Origin: Clostridia bacterium
Lineage (GTDB): Bacteria; Bacillota; Clostridia; Oscillospirales; Acutalibacteraceae
DNA length: 28,252 bases
NCBI GenBank assembly: GCA_017425745.1
Contig: JAFOXT010000409.1
Location: 1 to 28,252 of the forward strand
Direction: 5' to 3'
The position numbers and the translations under genes are program-made. Of the stretch, positions 22,364 to 28,252 are shown in pieces. The stretch's first letter is position 1. Every line of letters starts with the position of its first letter. The notes below the pieces were generated by a model. That model had not been told where the DNA came from. It ran no database searches and saw only the letters and a program-made list of their open reading frames with translations.

Positions 22364-23731
22364 TTATTTAATAAGAACGTTCCAAGCGTCAATGCCGTCA
22401 TTGTAAAGTGTTTTTGCCATTAATTCTTCAAGATCAACCTTGTTTCCGTAGTAATCTTTAAGCTTAATTACTTTGCTTAACTTTTTGATAATGGACATAA
22501 ACGCCTTGTATTCGTCAGTTTCAGGTGAATATACCTCCTGACCGCTGTACATATTTACAATTACATCGCAGATAAATTCAACAATTCTTTTATCTGCAAC
22601 TGCAGGTGCGCAGTATTTACTGCAACCAAAAAGCTTACAAAGCTTTGCCATTGTAAGTCTGTTTGCAAATTTACCCACCTTCTGAAGTATGGGCTGTACT
22701 TTTCTGAGCTTTTCACCTTCACCGCTGAAGCCCTGAGAAAGAACGATAAACTTTTCATAATCGTTTTCAACTGATTCGAATACACTCTTTATCATATATA
22801 CAAAGTGTTCCTTTGCATAATCAAGAACATCCTGACCCTTGAGATCCCAATCGATATTTTCTACCTGAATTGTTCTGATATCCATCCCTTTGTCAGAGAA
22901 GTTGACCTTTCTGTAAGCGAGAGGATAACCGGTAAGAGAACCGGTGTTGATCTGATAAAGTCGGTTGCCTTTTTTAGACTCGATGTAATTTATATCGTGA
23001 ATGTGAGTATGTCCGTCAAAAACATATCTGATTCCTAAATCTGCAAGATAAGGCGTAGTAAATTCATATCCGCCAAGCATAGCCTTATGTGAGAATAAAG
23101 GATAAACCGGTGCAGGATCAACTACAGGATGATGAGTCATTGCAAAAATTTCACAACCGGCTTTCTTTGCATCTTCAACCTGCTCTTTAATCCAGAACAG
23201 AAGGTCGTTATAATAGCCGCAAAAAGCATCGAAATCGCCGTCATCGTTAAGACAGAGTAATCTTACATCATCACTGAGCTGAACGCAATATGAGTAGGAA
23301 TTTTCATGTTCTGCAATAGCTTCACTATAGCCGAAATCATTATAGTGCGCACGAAGCTCTGCACGGGTATATTTCGGAAGGAAGGTTACACCCTCTTCGT
23401 CGGTATACTTTCTTGCTTCCATAAAGAAATCGTGAGTAGCGAAGGTGATAAAAACTCTTTTTCCGTTAGCTTTAAGGTTATTGAGCTTTTCTTTCAGTGC
23501 GTCGTGGCTCTGAACTTCACCGTCAAAGGTAAGGTCACCTGAAATAAGCACAATTTCTGTTTCTTTATCTTCAATTATGCTTTTAAAGGCTGAGTCAATA
23601 ATTGCACCGCTTTCAGCCATACATTTCTGGTCAACCTGACATTTTATATCATAAGCTTCACCGCTTGAACCGATGCGTTCATTAGCATAGTAATGAAGGT
23701 CGGTAAGGTGATAAAAATTTAAATCTTTCAT
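22364..23731 (-). CDS. Calcineurin-like metallophosphoesterase
   Basis: This is a 455-residue soluble phosphoesterase. Metal motifs: Asp11 and His13 (TDLHYY), Gly65-Asp66 (SGDLTFDG), MTHHPV and GHTHIHD. The block that is normally GN-H-D/E reads Ala98-Thr99-His100-Asp101, so the usual metal-bridging Asn is Thr; this may lower or alter activity. The C-terminal ~170 residues (after ~285) are helical and unassigned. Start ATG 23731 has AGGAGT seven bases upstream. It is a single gene, with the MITE-like element close upstream and the GH43 gene convergent downstream. The substrate is unknown; such proteins act on nucleotides, phosphodiesters or cell-wall phosphates. Confidence 0.85.
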   Translation of the reverse strand: MKDLNFYHLTDLHYYANERIGSSGEAYDIKCQVDQKCMAESGAIIDSAFKSIIEDKETEIVLISGDLTFDGEVQSHDALKEKLNNLKANGKRVFITFATHDFFMEARKYTDEEGVTFLPKYTRAELRAHYNDFGYSEAIAEHENSYSYCVQLSDDVRLLCLNDDGDFDAFCGYYNDLLFWIKEQVEDAKKAGCEIFAMTHHPVVDPAPVYPLFSHKAMLGGYEFTTPYLADLGIRYVFDGHTHIHDINYIESKKGNRLYQINTGSLTGYPLAYRKVNFSDKGMDIRTIQVENIDWDLKGQDVLDYAKEHFVYMIKSVFESVENDYEKFIVLSQGFSGEGEKLRKVQPILQKVGKFANRLTMAKLCKLFGCSKYCAPAVADKRIVEFICDVIVNMYSGQEVYSPETDEYKAFMSIIKKLSKVIKLKDYYGNKVDLEELMAKTLYNDGIDAWNVLIK

Positions 23732-23750
23732 ATATTACTCCTAAGCGAAA

Positions 23751-24055
23751 TCACAGCGTAACGGGCGACACCTCATAAGGAATTAAAGCCTTAAAATTCA
23801 CTATTTTTGCGAATAACTTCGTTAAAAATGCTCGGAATCCATAAAGGATTCCTGTGCTTTTTGCCTTGTTCTTCATCAAAACTATCTGAATTTTAAGGTG
23901 CGAAGCAGTTTTTATTGAGATATTTTTTGATTTGATGAAGTGACAAAACCACCGCAATACTAGCGTATTACGGTGGTTTTTCACAATGTCAAAGCGGAAA
24001 ATAGCCAATAAAAACCTTTATTTCCTTATGAGATGCCGCCCAATATACGCTGTGA
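23751..24055. mobile_element. MITE-like element with terminal inverted repeats
   Basis: The 305-bp segment between two genes has inverted ends. TCACAGCGTA (23751-23760) is repeated exactly in reverse at 24046-24055, and the match continues inward over about 40 bases with short gaps (GGGCG, then CTCATAAGGAA on each side). Inside are a small hairpin near 23853, a paired CTTCATCAAA / TTTGATGAAG, and a strong hairpin at 23945-23980. No transposase and no clear target duplication are present. A minus-strand frame of 85 codons (24008-23751) runs through almost the whole element and ends in the repeat; it is taken as a by-product. This fits a non-autonomous element or an intergenic repeat family. 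It fills the otherwise gene-free stretch 23732-24065. Confidence 0.7.
23945..23980 (-). terminator. Hairpin in the MITE-like element, candidate terminator of the iol operon
   Basis: A 16-bp stem with a 4-nt loop ends in TTTTG on the minus strand (and TTTTT on the plus strand). The single imperfect position is a G-U pair in minus-strand RNA but a C-A mismatch in plus-strand RNA. It lies 85 bases after the iolE stop and is the only good terminator candidate there. Confidence 0.55.
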
Positions 24056-24065
24056 TATTTTAATA

Positions 24066-24959
24066 TTAAAGACCTGTCTTTTCTCTGATGTAGTTTCTTG
24101 CGAGAACTGCATATTCATAGGGATTAGCCTTTGCAGGATCCTGCTCAGCTTCAACAACAACCCAACCTTCGTAGCCTGCTTCGTCGAGAATATCAAAAAC
24201 AGGAGTGAAGTCGAAGTCACCGTCACCGGGAACAGTAAATGAACCTGCTCTTACTGAATCAAGGAAGCTGTATCCCTTAACCTTTGCATCTTCGATTACA
24301 TCCTTACGGATGCTCTTAAGGTGAACGTGCTTAACTCTGTTTACATACTTTTTAAGTACGCCGAGAACGTCTTCACCACTGAATGAAAGATGACCTGTAT
24401 CGAAAAGAAGGTAAACAAGGTCAGGATCAGTGATTTCCATAAGCTTGTCAATTTCTTCAGCTGTCTGAACACCTGTACCCATATGATGATGAACTGTGAA
24501 GTACATACCCTTTTCTTTAGCAAGCTCACCCATCTTGTTGAAGCCTTTTCTGATGAGTTCCCACTGTTCGTCAGTGTAAACGGGCTTTTCACCGAAGATG
24601 CTTACGTCCTTACCCTGAATGCTGTTACCCTGCTCTGAAGCACCGATAACCTTTGCACCGAGAGCGTGAAGAAAATCTCTGTGCTTGATGAAAGCTTCGA
24701 TTGTTGCATCATAACCCTCTGAAAGAAGAAGCGAGGAGAACCACGCATTACAGATTCTCATACCTCTTACGTCAAGCTTGTGCTTAAGAGTTCCAACATC
24801 TTTGGGATATTTGTTACCGATTTCGCTGCCTGTAAAGCCTGCAAGAGCCATTTCACTTACACACTGTTCAAATGTGTTTTCAGCACCGAGATCGGGAAGG
24901 TCGTCGTTTGTCCACGCGATAGGAGCGCAGGCAAGATATACTTTTTCTTTGTTAAGCAT
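24066..24959 (-). CDS. iolE: Myo-inosose-2 dehydratase-like protein (IolE)
   Basis: It dehydrates 2-keto-myo-inositol (inosose) to the cyclohexane-dione in inositol catabolism. The 297-residue TIM barrel carries metal-site segments typical of the group: FTGSEIGNKYP (~42-52), FTVHHHMGTGVQT (~154-166), LLFDTGHLSFSG (~184-195), KHVHLKSIR (~210-218) and VVVEAEQD (~272-279). The first of these, with PIAWTNDD near the N-terminus, is the IolE pattern. ATG 24959 has AGGAG eight bases upstream; the gene is 18 bases downstream of iolD and shares its transcript. Only ten bases separate its stop from the MITE-like element. Confidence 0.9.
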   Translation of the reverse strand: MLNKEKVYLACAPIAWTNDDLPDLGAENTFEQCVSEMALAGFTGSEIGNKYPKDVGTLKHKLDVRGMRICNAWFSSLLLSEGYDATIEAFIKHRDFLHALGAKVIGASEQGNSIQGKDVSIFGEKPVYTDEQWELIRKGFNKMGELAKEKGMYFTVHHHMGTGVQTAEEIDKLMEITDPDLVYLLFDTGHLSFSGEDVLGVLKKYVNRVKHVHLKSIRKDVIEDAKVKGYSFLDSVRAGSFTVPGDGDFDFTPVFDILDEAGYEGWVVVEAEQDPAKANPYEYAVLARNYIREKTGL

Positions 24960-24977
24960 TGTTATTTCTCCTTAGAA

Positions 24978-26825
24978 TTAATATAAACGTGCCTTTTCAA
25001 TATTTTCTTTCATTTCTTCGTAGCACTTCTGAACTGTTTCGCTTTCTGAAACCTCAGCAACGCCAACTCTCCACCATGAATCATAGCCGTCTGTCATTGA
25101 CTTGTGAGCTACCTTGATATCAAAAAGAGTTGAAACAGTCTGTTTCTTTGAATCTTCAAGTGCTGCGTAAAGCTCTTCTGCGTTAGTTACGCGATAAGCC
25201 TTACAGCCGTAGCCTTCAGCAATTTTAGCATAATCAGTATAAATGATTTCACCGTCAAGAAGACCGCTCTGTTCGTTTCTTCTTGTAAATCTTGTACCGA
25301 ATGTATCAGTACCCTGATTATTCTGAAGGTTTTCAATGCAACCCCAACCGCTATTGTCAAAGAGCATTACATTGATTTTCTTGTCTTCCTGAATAGCTGT
25401 ATAGAGCTCACTGTGAAGCATAAGGAAGCTGCCGTCACCTACCATTGAATAAACCTCTTTGTCGGGACAAGCAAGCTTTGCACCAAGTGCACCGCAGATT
25501 TCATAGCCCATGCATGAGAAACCGTATTCAACGTGGTATGTATTCGGAGCTTTTGACTTCCAGATTCTCTGAAGACAACCGGGAAGTGAGCCTGATGAAC
25601 CGATAATAACTGAATCATCAGCAACAACCTCATTGATGATACCGAGTGCTCTCATCTGTGAGAAGCCTTCAGCAGGCTCATCGTTGTAGCAACGGTCGAT
25701 TTCTGCGAAGAAATCAGCCTGTGCCTTTGCATATTCGCTATTCCATTCTGATTTATAAGCTCCGAGCTTTGCGCCGATTGCATCGATACCCATTTTAGCA
25801 TCGGCAATAACAGCTGTGCTGTCCATCTTGAATGCGTCAAATGAGCAAACATTGATTGAAAGCATTTTTACGTCGGGATTCTGGAAGCCCCATTTTGAGC
25901 AGGTTGTAAAGTCAGTAAGTCTTGTACCAACTGCAATAATAAGGTCTGCTCTCTTTGCGATATAGTTAGCTGAAGCGGTACCTGTTACACCGCAACCACC
26001 CATATTGAGATGATGAGCAAAGGGAATCTGACCCTTACCTGCCTGTGTTTCGCCGATAGGAATATCGTACTTTTCAGCAAATTTAAGCACTGCTTCGTAG
26101 GAATCTGAATATGTAACGCCGCCACCAACAACAATCATCGGCTTCTTAGCGTTTTTAATAAGCTCAGCCGCTGCTTCGATTTCTCTTTCTGAGGGTACCT
26201 TTCTGTCCATGTACCAAACTCTCTTCTGAAGGAAGTAATCGGGATAATCAAAAGCTTCAGCTTCAACATCCTGAGGCATTGCAATACAAACTGCACCCGT
26301 ATCAGCTGCGTCTGTAAGAACTCTCATAGCATTAATCATAGCAGTCATAAGCTGTTCGGGACGCTGAATTCTGTCCCAATATTTGCACACTGCCTTGAAT
26401 GCGTCGTTAGCAGTAATTGCACAGCTGTCATACTGTTCAATCTGCTGAAGAACGGGGTCGGGCTGACGGCAGGCAAAGGTATCACCGGGAAGCACAAGAA
26501 GAGGAATTCTGTTTGCAGTTGCAGTACCGCAGGCAGTTACCATATTAAGTGCACCGGGGCCGATTGATGAAGTGCAAGCAATAATCTTGCGACGCTTATT
26601 CTGCTTTGCATAAGCAATTGCAGAATGTGCCATACCCTGCTCATTATGACCCTGATAATATCTGAGGCTGTGTCCGCCCTGTTCAAGTGCCTGACCGATA
26701 CCAACTACACAACCGTGACCGAAAATTCCGAAAATACCGTCAACGAATTTTGTTTCTTTTCCATCAAAGCTGATGTACTGATTATCAAGGAACTTAACAA
26801 GAGCTTGCGCCATAGTAAGTTTCAT
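24978..26825 (-). CDS. iolD: 3D-(3,5/4)-trihydroxycyclohexane-1,2-dione acylhydrolase (IolD), ThDP enzyme
   Basis: It opens the cyclohexane-dione ring to 5-deoxy-glucuronate, the step after IolE. The 615-residue protein has the three-domain ThDP (acetolactate-synthase-like) layout. The activating Glu is in GHNEQGMAHSA (~59-69). The central domain begins near residue 205. The ThDP/Mg motif is GDGSFLMLHSELYTA, ending in LFDNSGWG (~450-485). N-terminal TMAQALVKFLDNQY is the IolD start pattern. An AAAGGA site lies about ten bases before the ATG, and iolG ends 40 bases upstream, so iolG-iolD-iolE are co-transcribed. No missing residues were noticed. Confidence 0.94.
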   Translation of the reverse strand: MKLTMAQALVKFLDNQYISFDGKETKFVDGIFGIFGHGCVVGIGQALEQGGHSLRYYQGHNEQGMAHSAIAYAKQNKRRKIIACTSSIGPGALNMVTACGTATANRIPLLVLPGDTFACRQPDPVLQQIEQYDSCAITANDAFKAVCKYWDRIQRPEQLMTAMINAMRVLTDAADTGAVCIAMPQDVEAEAFDYPDYFLQKRVWYMDRKVPSEREIEAAAELIKNAKKPMIVVGGGVTYSDSYEAVLKFAEKYDIPIGETQAGKGQIPFAHHLNMGGCGVTGTASANYIAKRADLIIAVGTRLTDFTTCSKWGFQNPDVKMLSINVCSFDAFKMDSTAVIADAKMGIDAIGAKLGAYKSEWNSEYAKAQADFFAEIDRCYNDEPAEGFSQMRALGIINEVVADDSVIIGSSGSLPGCLQRIWKSKAPNTYHVEYGFSCMGYEICGALGAKLACPDKEVYSMVGDGSFLMLHSELYTAIQEDKKINVMLFDNSGWGCIENLQNNQGTDTFGTRFTRRNEQSGLLDGEIIYTDYAKIAEGYGCKAYRVTNAEELYAALEDSKKQTVSTLFDIKVAHKSMTDGYDSWWRVGVAEVSESETVQKCYEEMKENIEKARLY

Positions 26826-26865
26826 AGTTGTTTAATCCTTTCTTCGTTAAAATTAAGGGAAGAAA

Positions 26866-27879
26866 TTACATAATTTCTGAAATCTTAACAGGTCTGCCTT
26901 CCTTAACTGATTTCTTAGCTGCGAGAGCAACAAGGATTGAATTGAGACCGTCAACACCTGTTGTGGGTGTTTCTTTATCGTTAAGAACAGCATCAACAAA
27001 CTGAACCATTTCGTCACGGAATGACTGCATATATCTTTCAAGGAAGAAATAGAGAGGCTTGTCTGTTGTAACGCCTTCAGCATTCATAATTGTAACATTT
27101 GTGGGTGTGTCGTTTGCAGCCATTGCAGCACCCTTTGAGCCGAATACTTCGATTCTCTGGTCGTAACCGTAAGCAGCACGGCGGCTGTTGTCAATAACAC
27201 CGAGAGCACCGTTTTCAAACTTAAGGTTGATAATTGCTGTATCAACATCACCTGCTTCACCGATTGCGGGATCAACAAGGCATGTTGCACTTGCATAAAC
27301 TTCTGTTACATCGCTGCCTGCAAGGAAACGAGCCATATCAAAATCATGGATTGTCATATCAAGGAACATACCGCCTGATACTGCAGCGTATTCTGCCGGA
27401 GGAGGCTCGGGGTCACGTGAAGTAATCTTGATAAGCTCAAGGTTACCAACCTTACCTTCGTTGATAAGTGAACGAACGTGTGAGAAGTTGTGGTCAAAAC
27501 GTCTGTTGAAACCAACCTGAAGCTTAACGCCTGCTTCAGCAACTGCGTCGATTACAGCCTGAACCTTTTCAGGTGTAAGGTCAACGGGCTTTTCACAGAA
27601 AACGTGCTTGCCAGCCTTAGCTGCTTCAATTGAAATATCAGCGTGTGTATCTGTTGATGAGCATACAAGAACTGCATCGATATCCTTATCAGCGAGCATT
27701 TCTTTGTAATCGTCATAAACCTTTTCGATACCGTATTTATCAGCAAGCTCCTGAAGACCGTCTTTGAAAACGTCTGTAATACCAAGAACCTTTGCTGTAG
27801 GAACATTGTATGTAATTGACTGCATGTGTACCTTACCGATACGTCCGGCACCGATGATGCCGATGTTTAACTGTTTCAT
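26866..27879 (-). CDS. iolG: Inositol 2-dehydrogenase (IolG), Gfo/Idh/MocA family
   Basis: It oxidises myo-inositol to inosose with NAD+, the first step of the pathway. The 337-residue protein begins with the Rossmann loop GIIGAGRIGKVH (~7-18), has the catalytic-lysine motif CEKPVDL with Lys97, and MTIHDFDMARFL (~173-184) with the conserved Asp/His pair. The C-terminal domain from ~125 is the usual GFO/IDH/MocA sheet. ATG 27879 has GGAGG ten bases upstream. It is the first gene of the operon, behind a promoter with a long inverted repeat. In the absence of iolB, iolC, iolJ and iolA nearby, a dehydrogenase for a related polyol or scyllo-inositol is also possible. Confidence 0.92.
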   Translation of the reverse strand: MKQLNIGIIGAGRIGKVHMQSITYNVPTAKVLGITDVFKDGLQELADKYGIEKVYDDYKEMLADKDIDAVLVCSSTDTHADISIEAAKAGKHVFCEKPVDLTPEKVQAVIDAVAEAGVKLQVGFNRRFDHNFSHVRSLINEGKVGNLELIKITSRDPEPPPAEYAAVSGGMFLDMTIHDFDMARFLAGSDVTEVYASATCLVDPAIGEAGDVDTAIINLKFENGALGVIDNSRRAAYGYDQRIEVFGSKGAAMAANDTPTNVTIMNAEGVTTDKPLYFFLERYMQSFRDEMVQFVDAVLNDKETPTTGVDGLNSILVALAAKKSVKEGRPVKISEIM

Positions 27880-27899
27880 TGCTTTTCAGCCTCCGTTTG

Positions 27900-27926
27900 T
27901 AAAAAATGTAAAATATGTAAAATATG
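27900..27926. repeat. Three tandem 9-base units in the iolG leader
   Basis: The units TAAAAAATG, TAAAATATG and TAAAATATG follow one another directly, with a degenerate fourth copy after them. They lie between the iol promoter and the iolG ribosome site, so they would be transcribed into the 5' untranslated region. Confidence 0.8.
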
Positions 27927-27951
27927 CAAAATTCTGCACATTATCAGAGTA

Positions 27952-27980
27952 ATTATAACACAAAGAACTGTTATATTCAA
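27952..27980 (-). promoter_or_regulatory. Putative promoter of iolG-iolD-iolE
   Basis: On the minus strand, TTGAAT (27980-27975) and TATAAT (27957-27952) are 17 bases apart. The -35 box falls at the loop of the inverted repeat at 27962-28000, and one arm of the repeat fills the spacer. Confidence 0.6.
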
Positions 27981-28000
27981 GAAAAATATAACAGTTCTTT
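27962..28000. promoter_or_regulatory. 15-bp inverted repeat over the iol promoter, candidate operator or terminator
   Basis: AAAGAACTGTTATAT (27962-27976) is repeated exactly in reverse at 27986-28000, with a 9-base centre. Because it covers the -35 and spacer of the iol promoter it looks like a binding site for a repressor. It also lies 45 bases after the stop of the upstream beta-galactosidase gene, so it may instead or also end that transcript; the following U-tract (TTTGTGTT) is poor. Confidence 0.65.
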
Positions 28001-28045
28001 CAACCAAATATAATTATTAATTTATGTGCGACTTATACAAAATTA

Positions 28046-28252
28046 TCACTTTTTAGGCACAATCCAGAAGCTGAATTCAAGTTCTTTCATAAAATCAATC
28101 TTATACTTACCGAGAGTATCGGGTCCGCAGCTGTTTGTACCTGTTCCGCGCATAAAGCCGTCAATATTTACAGAAATAATTCCATCATCCTTAATATCTT
28201 CGATGTGTCTGCTGTTGCAGAGAGTTTCTTCGCTATAACGGTGTGCACTGAA
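28046..28252 (-). CDS. GH2 beta-galactosidase, C-terminal end only
   Basis: The frame is open from the last base of the window to a TGA at 28046-28048, giving the final 68 residues of a protein whose body lies beyond the window. The segment DGFMRGTGTNSCGPDTLGKY (residues ~31-50 of the visible part), followed by FSFWIVP, matches the last domain (beta-galactosidase small chain / domain 5) of LacZ-type enzymes, preceded by SAHRYSEETL. It is on the same strand as, and upstream of, the iol operon. A plus-strand frame across the same stretch is a shadow. The family call rests on this one domain, so the true substrate and full architecture are not visible. Confidence 0.75.
   Translation of the reverse strand, partial: FSAHRYSEETLCNSRHIEDIKDDGIISVNIDGFMRGTGTNSCGPDTLGKYKIDFMKELEFSFWIVPKK

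Noticed and set aside
23751..24008. An 85-codon minus-strand frame inside the inverted-repeat element
   Set aside because: It spans the element almost from end to end, finishes within the terminal repeat, has no ribosome site and no recognisable domain. It is best read as a by-product of a non-coding repeat.

Overview
The window looks like chromosomal DNA from a low-GC Gram-positive anaerobe of the Clostridia, most like the gut or rumen Oscillospiraceae/Ruminococcaceae. The basis is strong AGGAGG-type ribosome sites, T-box leaders, a CwlD-type spore-cortex amidase, ferredoxin-dependent 2-oxoacid oxidoreductase genes, inositol and plant/host-glycan genes, and the overall style of the proteins. 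This placement is an inference from gene content, not from a marker gene. No rRNA, tRNA, CRISPR array, prophage or transposase was seen.

Layout. 1-2253 (+): the 3' part of a cation-diffusion-facilitator transporter, then a ribose-phosphate pyrophosphokinase gene with its own promoter and a strong terminator. 2258-5205 (-): a tight operon cwlD - radA - DUF6873 with overlapping stop/start codons. 5236-12235 (-): one long operon with a near-consensus promoter and a T-box leader, followed by an acyl-CoA synthetase with N-terminal HTH and cupin domains, a P-loop ATPase, the four subunits of a VOR-type 2-oxoacid:ferredoxin oxidoreductase, a branched-chain aminotransferase and a terminator. 12267-17403 (-): a second T-box operon with an almost superimposable promoter. 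It encodes a LeuA-like protein whose catalytic residues are replaced, a TIM-barrel/acyl-CoA synthetase fusion and a metal-dependent amidohydrolase. 17428-18123 (-): upp. 18174-21468 (+): a CDP-polyol glycerophosphotransferase-like gene with tarI and tarJ (ribitol-phosphate polymer synthesis). 21488-22363 (+): a GH43 glycosidase. 22364-23731 (-): a metallophosphoesterase. 23751-24055: a 305-bp MITE-like element with terminal inverted repeats. 24066-27980 (-): iolG-iolD-iolE (inositol catabolism) with an inverted repeat over its promoter. 28046-28252 (-): the C-terminal end of a GH2 beta-galactosidase running off the window.

How the genes work together. The first T-box operon reads as a complete short route to branched-chain amino acids from branched-chain fatty acids: acid to acyl-CoA (synthetase), acyl-CoA plus CO2 plus reduced ferredoxin to 2-oxoacid (VOR run reductively), 2-oxoacid to amino acid (IlvE). 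It sits behind a leader that should respond to an uncharged tRNA with an A73 discriminator, as in Leu, Ile and Val tRNAs. The adjacent T-box operon has a second acyl-CoA synthetase and a LeuA homologue that keeps the allosteric C-terminal domain but has lost the active-site arginine and metal ligands. Together the two operons are the most interesting part of the window: a possibly undescribed, T-box-gated branched-chain-acid salvage module with a candidate amino-acid-sensing pseudoenzyme. Catalytic direction, substrates and the sensor role are inferences.
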